DNA from: Clostridiales bacterium
GTDB taxonomy: Bacteria > Bacillota > Clostridia > Lachnospirales > Lachnospiraceae
Length of the DNA stretch: 64,000 nt
Direction of reading: 5' to 3'
NCBI GenBank assembly: GCA_019424245.1
Contig: JAHYZV010000004.1
Span: forward strand, 85,053 to 149,052
Of the stretch, positions 1 to 10,200 are shown piece by piece; the stretch's first letter is position 1, and each line of letters opens with the position of its first letter. Below the pieces are notes generated by a model that worked only from the letters and a program-made list of their open reading frames with translations, was not told the origin of the DNA and did not search any database. Position numbers and translations under genes: made by a program.

Positions 1-118
1 TCGGTCAGAACGTACTTTTAACATTCTGACCGAATATAATAATTACATTATCAGCTGTAATAAACATCTATAAACCAGTTAGCTAAGCTTCTAACAAGCC
101 TGTTAACCATCAGCAATA

Positions 119-1144
119 TTAGTCTACTGTGTAAATCCAGCCCTTAGGAGCTTCGATTCTACCCATCTGGATACCTGTGAGTGTTTCATATAACTTCTTA
201 GTTACTGGTCCCATCTCATCCATACCGCTTGGTAAGCAGATTTCCTTGCCGTGATCAACAATCTTTCCTACTGGAGAGATAACTGCTGCTGTACCGCAAA
301 GACCACACTCAGCGAAATCCTTAACCTCATCAAAGAGAACTTCTCTTTCTTCAACTTCAAGTCCAAGGTATTCCTTAGCAACATGTACTAATGAACGTCT
401 TGTGATAGATGGTAAAATACTATCTGACTTAGGAGTTACAACCTTTCCATCCTTAGTAACAAAGAGGAAGTTAGCTCCACCTGTCTCTTCAACCTTAGTT
501 CTTGTAGCTGGGTCAAGATACATATTCTCAGCATATCCTTCTGCATGAGCTGTAACGATTGCGTGAAGACTCATAGCATAGTTAAGACCAGCCTTGATAT
601 GACCTGTTCCGTGTGGTGCTGCTCTATCAAAATCTGAAACCTTGATTGTAAGTGGCTTAGCGCCGCCCTTAAAGTATGGTCCAACAGGTGTTGTAAATAC
701 TCTGAACTGATATTCATCAGCAGGCTTAACACCTATAACTGGATTGCTTCCGAACATATATGGGCGGATATAAAGTGATGCACCTGAACCATAAGGTGGT
801 ACCCAGTCCTCATTAGCTCTTACAGTTTCAGCAATAGCTTCTACAAACTTATCTTCTGGGAATACTGGCATCTCAAGTCTTCTACAAGAATCTGCCATTC
901 TGCTTGCGTTCATATCTGGTCTGAAAATAACTGTGTGACCATTCTCTGTTGTGTATGCCTTCATACCTTCAAAACATGACTGTGAATACTGTAATACACC
1001 AGCACATTCGCTGATAACGACTTTGTCATCATCTGTGATAACACCGTTATCCCATGCTCCATCCTTATAATTAGCTACGAATCTCTTATCAGTCTTTACA
1101 TAGCCAAACCCTAAATTAGACCAATCAATATCTTTCTTTGCCAT
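119..1144 (-). CDS. ilvE: Branched-chain-amino-acid aminotransferase
   Basis: Cytosolic PLP enzyme (fold type IV) that transfers an amino group between glutamate and the keto acids of leucine, isoleucine and valine. The 341 residues fit the long IlvE type. The Schiff-base lysine is in 'GHIKAGLNYA' (about residue 183) and the cofactor-binding motif 'EETGGANFLFV' follows. An in-frame ATG lies 36 bases upstream, but AAAGGAAG sits 6-7 bases before the ATG at 1144, which decides the start. The gene is the last of a minus-strand series and has its own leader of about 350 bases. I looked for a T-box in that leader and did not find one. The identification is secure; the direction of flux in the cell cannot be told from sequence. 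Confidence 0.95.
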   Translation of the reverse strand: MAKKDIDWSNLGFGYVKTDKRFVANYKDGAWDNGVITDDDKVVISECAGVLQYSQSCFEGMKAYTTENGHTVIFRPDMNASRMADSCRRLEMPVFPEDKFVEAIAETVRANEDWVPPYGSGASLYIRPYMFGSNPVIGVKPADEYQFRVFTTPVGPYFKGGAKPLTIKVSDFDRAAPHGTGHIKAGLNYAMSLHAIVTAHAEGYAENMYLDPATRTKVEETGGANFLFVTKDGKVVTPKSDSILPSITRRSLVHVAKEYLGLEVEEREVLFDEVKDFAECGLCGTAAVISPVGKIVDHGKEICLPSGMDEMGPVTKKLYETLTGIQMGRIEAPKGWIYTVD

Positions 1145-1490
1145 AATTCTACTTCCTTTCGTGTTCGACAGTTTACTCACCTACTGTCAGGAGCTTTCTA
1201 TAATAACTGCCGCAGACAATTCTATCCTGCATAATTCACATGCAGTACAGTCAGCATATACGCCAGTCCACTAACCCCTTGGCATAACACACCCTTTTGT
1301 GTTCATTATAATGAATCCCATCGATTAATTAAATTACGGATATTTTATACCCACATTTTCTATAAGTCAATAAATTTTGTCTATCTAATCATTATATAAA
1401 TGTATTTTTTATATATTTGTGCGGTACAGATGCTTTTTATCTGTTTTTTCCGTGCGTATTCAGGGATGTTTCACATACCTGAACACGCGA
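1145..1490. other. ilvE leader and upstream intergenic region
   Basis: 346 bases without a gene. On the minus strand the part next to ilvE can form a small stem (GACAGT with ACTGTC, around 1164-1187) just upstream of the ribosome site. Another short stem (AACACA with TGTGTT) lies around 1286-1304. The rest is AT-rich and probably holds the ilvE promoter. No T-box sequence (AGGGTGGNACCGCG type) is visible. Confidence 0.4.
1454..1488 (-). terminator. Hairpin just after the aldolase gene
   Basis: GCGTATTCAGG (1454-1464) pairs with CCTGAACACGC (1478-1488), one mismatch, 13-base loop. It begins 2 bases past the stop codon of the aldolase gene. The T-run expected after a minus-strand terminator is absent, so it may be a weak or factor-dependent terminator or an mRNA 3'-end stabiliser. 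Confidence 0.4.
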
Positions 1491-2468
1491 TTATTCATAG
1501 CTTGTAATCTGTGTATAGAAGTTATCATAATCTGTTCTTCCATCTGCTGTAAATGCAATAGCAGTTCTTGGATGCTGGTTAGCATTTCCAGTTATCATAT
1601 ACTGTACATCACATCCCCATACGACTCCAGCCTTCTTAAGCGGTACCATATGCTTCTCAACAAACTTAAGTACTGGTGATATTCTATACTTAGGATTTCT
1701 TAAGAAGCCCATAAGAAGCTCTGAATAGCAGTTACCGGCGCCTCTTCCCATGCCACTCATTGTAACATCAAGATAGCTTACACCAATAGTACATGCTTCT
1801 ATTGTATTGGCAAATGCAAGCTGCTGGTTGTTATGTGCATGGATACCTACGCTCTTTCCATACTTTTCAGCTACCTTAAGGTACTTATCCGCAAGTCTTC
1901 TTATCTGCTCTGGATAAAGTGAACCATAGCTGTCAACAAGATATATCACACTTGCCTTGCTCTGTGCTGCAAGAAGCTCTAACGCAAGATCTAACTCATT
2001 CTCACTTGCTGTAGATATAGCCATAATATTGATAGTCACCTCATAGCCCATATCTGCACAGTAATTAATCATCTCAATAGCTGCCGGAATAGTATTAATA
2101 TATGTAGCTACCCTTATCATATCTATAACACTTTCAGACTTAGGTATGATATCCTTTTTAAAATCAGTTCTACCAACATCAGCCATAACAGAAATCTTTA
2201 AGTCAGTATTGTTATCACCAACTATTTCCCTGATATCCTTCTCATCGCAGAACTTCCACTTGCCATAATCATCCACGTTAAAGACTTCCTTTGATGCCTT
2301 GTAACCGAATTCCATATAGTCAACACCTGCTGCCACATTGGCCTTATACAGGTCACGCACGAAATCCTCACTAAACTCAAAATTATTAACAAGTCCTCCA
2401 TCCCTAAGTGTACAATCTACAACTTTGATATCTGGTCTGTATGATACTAACTCACCCTTCTGTTCCAT
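1491..2468 (-). CDS. HMGL-family aldolase (DRE-TIM metallolyase)
   Basis: A 325-residue protein of the HMG-CoA lyase-like (DRE-TIM) superfamily, which holds 4-hydroxy-2-oxovalerate aldolases, HMG-CoA lyases and isopropylmalate synthases. The metal-binding signature 'DCTLRDGG' is at residues 18-25 and the 'GIHAHNN' histidine pair is near residue 208, so the divalent-metal site looks intact. The chain has only the catalytic barrel, without the LeuA regulatory domain, so it is not a standard isopropylmalate synthase. Similar proteins are usually annotated only as aldolase catalytic domain-containing, and the substrate cannot be told from sequence. The nearby ilvE may be coincidental. Two perfect palindromes at 2537-2563 lie about 70-95 bases upstream and may be its operator. 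Confidence 0.8.
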   Translation of the reverse strand: MEQKGELVSYRPDIKVVDCTLRDGGLVNNFEFSEDFVRDLYKANVAAGVDYMEFGYKASKEVFNVDDYGKWKFCDEKDIREIVGDNNTDLKISVMADVGRTDFKKDIIPKSESVIDMIRVATYINTIPAAIEMINYCADMGYEVTINIMAISTASENELDLALELLAAQSKASVIYLVDSYGSLYPEQIRRLADKYLKVAEKYGKSVGIHAHNNQQLAFANTIEACTIGVSYLDVTMSGMGRGAGNCYSELLMGFLRNPKYRISPVLKFVEKHMVPLKKAGVVWGCDVQYMITGNANQHPRTAIAFTADGRTDYDNFYTQITSYE

Positions 2469-2536
2469 AACCTGATTACCTCTTCTTCCTTAAATGTTCG
2501 CAGATAACTTTAAATTGATCCACGATTAATGCAATT

Positions 2537-2563
2537 CGCTTTAAAGCGTTACACTTTAAAGTG
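2537..2563. promoter_or_regulatory. Twin 12-bp palindromes upstream of the aldolase gene
   Basis: CGCTTTAAAGCG (2537-2548) and CACTTTAAAGTG (2552-2563) are both perfect palindromes sharing the core CTTTAAAG, with centres 15 bp apart. They lie upstream of the aldolase start and may be a tandem operator. No regulator that would bind them is recognised in the window. Confidence 0.4.
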
Positions 2564-2622
2564 CTAAACTGTTGTCTATTATAACACTATTATTTAATTT
2601 GTAAATACCTTTACCACAATTT

Positions 2623-5600
2623 TTATATTTCAAGCGCATCCTGCATAATATCCATCATATCAAGCATACCCTCAAGATACTCACTTGCACTTGTAAACTT
2701 TCTTTTAGTGACTGTCCATACGAATTCAGGTGTACCTTTAAGCTTAAACTCCAGCGCACCACCAAATGAATCTACAAGCTTTGGTATATTATCCGAGTTA
2801 ATATCTGCTTTAGGATATATAGTCATAACCGTACGCCAGTTAGAGGCACCACCCGATGGATTATGCTGTGTAGCACCTTTTATATCCATAATCCCTATCT
2901 TATGTGCTTTCATCTTGATAAGTGCAATCATAAGCAGATTAGAAGCACTTGATGGCACACTTCCATATCTATCCATAAGCTCGTCTTTCATATCTGACAG
3001 CTCTTCTCTTGTTTCAAGTGCAGCGATTCTTTTATATATATCAAGTTTCTGATATTCGCTTCTTATATAAGTTGCTGGAATATACGCATCTACTTCCATA
3101 TCAACTGTCGTTTCAAACTCATACTCATTCTTCACGCCCTTAAGAGTATTCACCGCCTGGTTAAGCATTTTACAGTACAGGTCATATCCAACCGCAGCCA
3201 TATGACCATGCTGGCTCTTACCAAGCACATTACCCGCACCTCTTATCTCAAGATCCTTCATAGCTATCTTAAAACCAGAACCAAGATCTGAGAATTCCTT
3301 TATGGCACTAAGTCTTTTTTCTGCCACTTCAGATATCATCTTGTCTCTTTTATACATAAGAAATGCATACGAAGTTCTTGTACTTCGTCCAACTCTTCCT
3401 CTTAGCTGATATAACTGTGAAAGTCCGAACTGATCTGCATTTTCTATAACCATAGTGTTACAGTTTGGAATATCCATACCTGTCTCGATAATGGTTGTTG
3501 ATACAAGTACATCTATCTCACCATTAACAAACTGATACATAATCTTTTCAAGCTGCCTTTTATCCATCTGTCCATGAGCATATTCTACTACAGCATCCGG
3601 AACAAGATTCTGTATATATTCGGCTCTTTCTTCTATATTACGCACTTTGTTGTATACATAATACACCTGTCCATTTCTGGCAAGCTCCCTTGTTATTGCC
3701 TCACGTATCATCTCGTCATTATGCTCTGTTACAAATGTCTGTATAGGATGTCTGTCAACTGGTGGTTCTTCCAGCACACTCATATCTCTTATTCCAACAA
3801 GACTCATATGCAGTGTTCTTGGAATAGGCGTTGCACTTAAAGTAAGAACATCTATGTTATTCTTCAGTTCCTTGATTTTCTCCTTATGTGTAACACCAAA
3901 TCTTTGTTCCTCATCGATGATAAGCAGTCCAAGGTCCTTAAACTTAACGTCCTTTGACAGAATTCTATGTGTTCCTATAACCACATCTATCATTCCGCTT
4001 TTAAGTTCTTCAATAGTCTTTTTATTCTGTGCTGACGTCCTGAAGCTTGACAACTGTCCTACATTTACCGGAAAGCCTTTCATTCTCTCTGCAAATGTTG
4101 AATAATGCTGGCTTGCAAGTACTGTTGTCGGCACAAGATAAGCCACCTGCTTTCCATCCTGTATCGCCTTAAAAGCTGCCCTTATGGCAACCTCTGTCTT
4201 ACCATATCCAACATCTCCACATATAAGGCGGTCCATAACACGACCACTTTCCATATCGTTTTTAGTATCCTGTATGGCGTTAAGCTGGTCGTCAGTTTCT
4301 TCATACGGAAACATTTCCTCAAACTCCTGCTGCCATACCGTATCCTTTGAAAACCTGTATCCTTCTGCCTTCTGTCTTATCGCATACAGTCTTACAAGTT
4401 CCTTAGCTACAACTTCAACCGCCCCATGAACCTTCGCTTTAGTTTTGCTCCACTCCTTACCTCCAAGATTATTAAGCTTAGGTTTCTTTTCTACATCCTG
4501 ATCTGCATACTTCTGGAGTCTGTCAAGCTGAGTAGCAAGAACATAAAGATTACCATCATCCGCATAAGTTATCTTTATATAATCCTTCTCTACTCCATCT
4601 ACCTTTATCTTTTCTATTCCTTTGTATACACCAAGCCCGTGATTCTCATGTATAACATAATCACCTATATTCAGTTCGTTAAAGCTTGCTATATTTTTGC
4701 CATCATGTTTTTTCTTTTTAAGCTTTTTTATTCTTTTGGACGTAAATATATCATTTTCTGCTATAACAACAAACGAAAGAACTGGATACTCGAAACCCTT
4801 ATGAAGACTTCCATATGTAACTATAATAAGTCCTTTTCCATAATCCTTACTAAAATCCTCACTGTAAAATGCTGGTATATCAAGTTTCCCAAGATCGTCA
4901 GCTATTCTTTGTGCCCTTGTCCTAGAACTGCATACAAGCACCGTTGTATAGCCACTCTTCTTGTACTTCATAAGATCCTTTGACAGGTACTCAAAGCTGT
5001 TGTTATAAGAGCTTATACTTCTTGCCTCAACATGCATCTTATAGTTTATTTCAAAACCTTCCGGTTTATAATCAAGAGTTGTAAGTATAAGCTTTTTATA
5101 TTCTCTAATATCACCTGTTATCTCACAAAGAGTCTTTATCTTATGTGTCTGGCTTGGAAGGACATAGCCTGCTGCAAGCCTGTTTTTCATGCTTTCACCA
5201 TATTCATATAATGTAAGCTCGTTACATTCCTTAAGTCTGTTAGGTTCATCCAGCACAACAAGAGTACTTTCCTTAGGAAAATACTCTGTTAAGCCTACTG
5301 TGTCTTTAATTATTGTATCCAGAAACTTATCATAACTGCCTGTTCTTTCTATGTCCCCAACAATCTTATTAATATTGTTGCCAGCCTCTATCTGCTCCTG
5401 TGTACGCCTTCGTTTATCATAATCAAAGCACTGAAGCTGCTTATCTCTTTCTTTTCTTATCTTATCAAGTCCAGCCTGCTTTTCTTCCGCTGTGAAAAGA
5501 TACTCTGTAGCTGGAAATATATGATATGATTTCAGCTTTTCTATCGACCTCTGGCTTTCTGCATCAAACATTCTTATGGAATCAACTTCTGTATCCCACA

Positions 5601-6282
5601 GCTCTATTCTTACTGGCGCCTCATCTGTATATGAAAATATATCTATGATGCCACCTCTTATTGAAAACTGACCTTTGCCCTCTACCATTGCTGTTCTTAC
5701 AAAACCCATGGATACCATTTTCTTTGCAAGTTCCTCTGTATCAATACTGCTTGTGCTATCAATCGTTATTATTGAATCCATATATCTTTTCAGAGGAATC
5801 AGTCTGTCTGATACTCCATCAATGGTAGTTACTACTGTCAGCAGACTACCCGAGTCAGCTCTGATGCTTCCAGCTTCTCCATTACGTTTATCCGCTTCCT
5901 GTTTACTGCTGTCTTTGTCCGATACTTCTACGTGTTCTGCCGCTTTTATATGTTCTATGATTCTGCTTATACAGCTTAATCTTTGTCCTGTTATCTGATT
6001 GCCTGTAACATCTGCACTATAGAATATTGCGTCCTTAGCTGGATAATACAATGCATCGCCATTAAAAAATGCTGCATCATCACACATATTTCTTGCCTTG
6101 GCTTCATCACTTGTTATAACAAGCATAAAACGATAATCCTGTCCTATAGCACTTGCTATATGCACCTTCTGCGTATCAATACAGCCACTTATAAGTGCTG
6201 TTTTTCCACCATCCACTGATAATTCTTTATTAAGTTGCTCTATTGCTGCTGTATCACATACAGGCTTAAAAAATGTGTTCAA
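2623..6282 (-). CDS. mfd: Transcription-repair coupling factor
   Basis: Mfd removes RNA polymerase stalled at DNA lesions and recruits UvrA. In order the protein shows a UvrB-like N-terminal part, the CarD-like polymerase-interaction domain ('GDYVIHENHGLGVY', about residue 540), a superfamily 2 translocase with Walker A 'GDVGYGKTE' (about 690) and DEEQ box 'IIDEEQRFG' (about 790), the 'QLYQLRGRVGRS' motif, and a C-terminal regulatory domain. The length of about 1,220 residues is typical. Start choice: AGGAGG (6289-6294) directly abuts an ATG at 6288, leaving no spacer, whereas the TTG at 6282 has the ideal 6-base spacing and yields 'MNTFFKPV'. A longer reading from 6330 would run through a dispersed repeat. 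A lysine-, acid- and serine-rich insertion lies near residues 130-155. pth lies upstream on the same strand. Confidence 0.95.
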   Translation of the reverse strand: MNTFFKPVCDTAAIEQLNKELSVDGGKTALISGCIDTQKVHIASAIGQDYRFMLVITSDEAKARNMCDDAAFFNGDALYYPAKDAIFYSADVTGNQITGQRLSCISRIIEHIKAAEHVEVSDKDSSKQEADKRNGEAGSIRADSGSLLTVVTTIDGVSDRLIPLKRYMDSIITIDSTSSIDTEELAKKMVSMGFVRTAMVEGKGQFSIRGGIIDIFSYTDEAPVRIELWDTEVDSIRMFDAESQRSIEKLKSYHIFPATEYLFTAEEKQAGLDKIRKERDKQLQCFDYDKRRRTQEQIEAGNNINKIVGDIERTGSYDKFLDTIIKDTVGLTEYFPKESTLVVLDEPNRLKECNELTLYEYGESMKNRLAAGYVLPSQTHKIKTLCEITGDIREYKKLILTTLDYKPEGFEINYKMHVEARSISSYNNSFEYLSKDLMKYKKSGYTTVLVCSSRTRAQRIADDLGKLDIPAFYSEDFSKDYGKGLIIVTYGSLHKGFEYPVLSFVVIAENDIFTSKRIKKLKKKKHDGKNIASFNELNIGDYVIHENHGLGVYKGIEKIKVDGVEKDYIKITYADDGNLYVLATQLDRLQKYADQDVEKKPKLNNLGGKEWSKTKAKVHGAVEVVAKELVRLYAIRQKAEGYRFSKDTVWQQEFEEMFPYEETDDQLNAIQDTKNDMESGRVMDRLICGDVGYGKTEVAIRAAFKAIQDGKQVAYLVPTTVLASQHYSTFAERMKGFPVNVGQLSSFRTSAQNKKTIEELKSGMIDVVIGTHRILSKDVKFKDLGLLIIDEEQRFGVTHKEKIKELKNNIDVLTLSATPIPRTLHMSLVGIRDMSVLEEPPVDRHPIQTFVTEHNDEMIREAITRELARNGQVYYVYNKVRNIEERAEYIQNLVPDAVVEYAHGQMDKRQLEKIMYQFVNGEIDVLVSTTIIETGMDIPNCNTMVIENADQFGLSQLYQLRGRVGRSTRTSYAFLMYKRDKMISEVAEKRLSAIKEFSDLGSGFKIAMKDLEIRGAGNVLGKSQHGHMAAVGYDLYCKMLNQAVNTLKGVKNEYEFETTVDMEVDAYIPATYIRSEYQKLDIYKRIAALETREELSDMKDELMDRYGSVPSSASNLLMIALIKMKAHKIGIMDIKGATQHNPSGGASNWRTVMTIYPKADINSDNIPKLVDSFGGALEFKLKGTPEFVWTVTKRKFTSASEYLEGMLDMMDIMQDALEI

Positions 6283-6316
6283 AACCATCCTCCTAATTAA
6301 ATCTGTCTGATATAAA

Positions 6317-6380
6317 GATGTCGGGATCAAAAGCTCCCGACTTTGATACCTACGAATTGTTCCGTGCTACGCACTCCCAC
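6317..6380. repeat. Dispersed 64-bp intergenic repeat, copy 1
   Basis: A 64-base segment (starting GATGTCGGG, ending ACTCCCAC) recurs at 15588-15651 in the same orientation with about 12 differences. Inside it TCGGGA and TCCCGA can pair. Just beyond it, TCCCAC (6374-6379) could pair with GTGGGA near 6404. Read on the plus strand both copies encode a similar short peptide ('SGSKA...DTY.LF.ATHSH'), but neither has a ribosome site, so this is a DNA or RNA repeat and not a gene. Confidence 0.7.
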
Positions 6381-6410
6381 AATTCTCCCCAATATTCGCA
6401 TATCGTGGGA

Positions 6411-6971
6411 TTATCCGTTAAATTTATTCATACCACTTTCAATGCCTTCGCTTATTATGCATTCAACTGCTTCACAGGCTCTTTTATTTCCTTCTCTGAG
6501 TGCAGGATATAATTCAGCTGGAAACTTTCCAAGAACCCAGTCTGCAAGATCCCATCCCTTTGGCTTGTCTCCTACACCATACTTTATTCTTTTGAATTTA
6601 TCACTGCCAAGATGAGCTATTATGCTCTTTATTCCGTTATGTCCGCCAGCACTTCCCTTTGGACGTAATCTTAACCTTCCAGGCTCTAAGCTTATATCAT
6701 CAAATATAACTATCAGGTCATCAATATCAGCCTTATAATAATCCATAACCTCTCTTATACATTCACCTGAATTGTTCATATATGTCATAGGCTTTACAAG
6801 CAGAACCTTTTCCCCTTCTATAACACCTTTTCCTATAAGTCCTTTATGCTTTGCTGTATCAACACTAATATTATACTTGTCTGCAAGTTCATCTATGCAT
6901 GAAAAACCCGCATTATGTCTTGTCCCTGCATACTGTGTTCCCGGGTTTCCTAAGCCTGCTACTATATACAT
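6411..6971 (-). CDS. pth: Peptidyl-tRNA hydrolase
   Basis: Essential cytosolic esterase that releases peptides from drop-off peptidyl-tRNA so that the tRNA can be reused. The 186 residues match the family. The N-terminal 'GLGNPGTQYAGTRHNAGF' carries the catalytic histidine (about residue 20) and the substrate-binding asparagine. 'KPMTYMNNSGE' and 'LRLRPKGSAGGHNGIKSI' are the other family motifs. The ATG at 6971 is preceded by GGGAG about 9 bases upstream. It lies directly upstream of mfd, the pth-mfd order common in Firmicutes, so the two are probably co-transcribed, with the dispersed repeat between them. Confidence 0.97.
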   Translation of the reverse strand: MYIVAGLGNPGTQYAGTRHNAGFSCIDELADKYNISVDTAKHKGLIGKGVIEGEKVLLVKPMTYMNNSGECIREVMDYYKADIDDLIVIFDDISLEPGRLRLRPKGSAGGHNGIKSIIAHLGSDKFKRIKYGVGDKPKGWDLADWVLGKFPAELYPALREGNKRACEAVECIISEGIESGMNKFNG

Positions 6972-7140
6972 AAATTTATTCTCCCTGTTCTGTTTATCTT
7001 ATCATTAAACTTTAATTGCCGCATTGCTATGCAATTCGTACAATCCTCTGACACTTTAATCCACCATCATAATATAAATGATATCCGTCAAAAAAGGAAG
7101 TATTTATATTATTTTTAACTATTTATGCAATATAAAAAAA

Positions 7141-7192
7141 CTGCAATCATAACAGTTAGCGTGTTCCTAACTATTATGACTGCAATCTTTTT
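7141..7192. terminator. Strong bidirectional terminator
   Basis: An 18-base arm (7142-7159) pairs with 7166-7183 with two mismatches, across a 6-base loop. There is a T-run on the plus strand (ATCTTTTTATTT) and an A-run before the left arm, which gives a T-run on the minus strand. It lies about 50 bases downstream of the pectinesterase stop codon. The rest of 6972-7239 is AT-rich and shows no gene. Confidence 0.85.
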
Positions 7193-7239
7193 ATTTTACA
7201 ACTTTAAACAAATTTAACTTTATGAAATCTCATATTATA

Positions 7240-10200
7240 TTATCTTATGCGTTTCTTTCCTGCTACTGTACAAGCCATCATTATAGCCATAACTGCAAGT
7301 AATAAGTAGATAGCAACTGGAGCTGCATCTCCTGTTGTAGGTGCTGTAACTGTTGTATCTTCTGTAATCGTTGTATCAGCTCCAGATGCTGACTCAACTT
7401 CCACATAATCAATAACAAATGGGCTTAATCCACCTGTTACGAATGATATAGCATCATCAGATACTGTTACATCAAGTTTTTCAAGTGTATTATCATCCTT
7501 AAGATGATAAACAACTACTGCATACTTAGTATAATCAATATCTGCATTCTTCTTAAGACTTATCTTAAGTGTACCATTAGAAAGCTTAACAACACTACCA
7601 TCTTTATTGCTTAAAGAAATATCAATGATCTGTGCCTTGTCTGTAAGCTTTATATCCTCTGCATTAGCAACTGCTTCCTTAACTGCTGCTACCTGTTCCT
7701 CACTTGCAGCCTTTTCTATTGCTGTAACAGAACCTGTAGCTACGCCCTTGCCTGACTCATCTACGAATTTAGCTTCCTTTGATACCTCAACGGCTGCTAT
7801 TCCACTTTCTGTTGGAGTAACTATCTCTACTGGCTTAACATCATATGCATAATGAGCAGGAATCCATCCAAGTACTGTATTAACTGCTGAAACATTAGCT
7901 GATTCCATATAATCTGCAACTGCCTCAGCTGACTGATTTTCAGCCTTGCTGAACTGTCCTTTAGTTACAAAAGCATTTTCTCCTGAAACATTATTATATT
8001 CCTTGAAGATAGCTGATGTTCCATCTCCTGTGCTCATCTCACCCCATCCATCTTCTAACACATAACCATTAGTCTGTGTACCAATAAATGTAGCATTAGA
8101 GCCTGCGCCCCATGTTCTACCATAATATCCTGATACTGTACCAGTGCTTACGCCATCTGTTGTCACTTTACAGTTTCTGAATACATATGGACTTGTCTTA
8201 GCTGCTGTGATATAACCAAGCTTTGCATTGTTTTTAGCAGCATCCTTTTCATCATCCTTATATGTCTTCCACTGTAATTCACAGTTATCAAATACTGCTG
8301 AGAATTCACCACAAATATAATCTACATTACCACCAATCACACAATTGTTGAAATATGTATGATAGTTATTGTTCTTAGAACCATTTCTTCCAAGTGTATC
8401 CTGTGAAGAAAGAATCTTACAGTTATAACACTCAATATTATCTGCTTCAATATAGAAAGCATTTGATCTTTCCTTATAAACATATGCTGTAACATCAGCA
8501 CCCTTTGCAAGTCTGTCTACTGATAATGTTGTACCTGCAATATCTGTCTTCTCTGCTTCTGTTAATTCATAGTTATAAGTATTCTTAAATGTTGTATCTT
8601 CTGCGATGAAGTTATCACCTCTTACGATGAATACACCACCCCAGAGACTTCCGTTACCTTCTACATATGAATACTTATCTCTTGCAAGTACTTCATTGTA
8701 AAGACCTGTAACAGGATCTACTGAATAATAATATGTACCAACACCATAGTACCATGAAATAGTATGGTTATTACCTTTAAGTGTTACATATGGAGCTGCC
8801 ATAACTGTCTGCTCGAATATATCTGCTTTAAGATTAATAGTAACTCTGCCTGCTTCCCCTTCTGGTCTGTCCTGCATTCTAAGAATTGCATCTGAAGCTT
8901 CATTTAATGTAGCATAATCACCAGGAACATTAAGCTCGCTCTTAAAAGCTACTGGTTCTGCCTCCTTAGCTGGAAGTTCTACATATACTTCATTAACTGT
9001 TGTTCCTTCAGTCTTAACTGAAACTCTATCATGTGTTACACCACCATTAGTTGTTACAACACTTGTATTGTATTCACCTGGCTTTAATGTACATGTATAA
9101 GAATCTCCTGATACAGTAGCCTTATATGAACGTCCGTTAACCATATTTGTAAGTGAAAGTTCAGTAACTGTTCCTTCTGGAGTGCCTGTAATCTTACCTT
9201 CTACAGTTACATCTGGTACATCATAAAGAGAAACAACTATTGCTTCGCCTGTAGCTGTAAATGTATCGCTGTCACCAACAGCAGCTCTTACACCACCATC
9301 ATTAGTACTTAACTTATATTCATGTCCTTCAAGAAGGTCTGCATTTGCTCCATCCTTTAACTTGATAGCGTTACCACCAAGATTAGCATCTACAACGCTT
9401 ATCTCTAATGAATCTGTTAATTTAGCATCTACATTCTCAAACTTAACTGGAACGCTTACTTCCTTATCTACAATATACTTATAACCTGCATAAAACATGT
9501 TATTAGTCTTTCCTGTTGTAGACATTACATATGTATGTCCTGGTATTACTGCAAATGTATATGAATTAATACTTGTTTCTGTATCTGTATATCCATTCTT
9601 AGAACCATCTGCTGTATTATAATCATGGATTCTTAAGAATGATGTTGAACTAAAGTATACTGTCATTGTACCTTTAGCTGCTGGAGTGAAGATAGTTAAT
9701 GTACCATCTCCCTGTCCAGGAATAGTAGGAATATTGTTACTATCTGCATGTCTTTTACCTGCTGTATAGCTATTATATTCTTTTCCGTCAACTGTTACTG
9801 TCTTTCCTGGTTTTACTGTATACTGTGTTTCTCCCTGACCTACTAATGTAAGTGTGCTATCACCATACTTGTAATCACCTGTAGCAACAACATCTTCTTT
9901 AGCAATGTCATCAAGCATTAAAGTAAAGCTTTCAACTTTATCTGATTTAGCAAAATTATTTACCATTACTGAGTGAAGATATGCCTCACCTGATGCTTCA
10001 CATGTTATTGTAAGTGTTGTAGCATCTCCGTTATAAGATATGCTCTGTGATCCTGCATCTGCATCTGACTTACCTGATGTTGAACCAACTTCCTTACCAG
10101 AAGCATCTGTAACCTTAAATGCAGTTCCACTGCCATACTTACATAAAGTTAATGCAATCTCTGCACTTCCTGCAACCTTAACTTCAATCTTGTCTCCATT

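Noticed and set aside
1145..1490. T-box riboswitch upstream of ilvE
   Set aside because: The leader is long enough but no AGGGTGGNACCGCG-type sequence or specifier arrangement is visible on the minus strand.
6318..6615. Short plus-strand ORFs beside mfd and pth
   Set aside because: They are readings of the repeat and the antisense of pth, with no ribosome site or family pattern.
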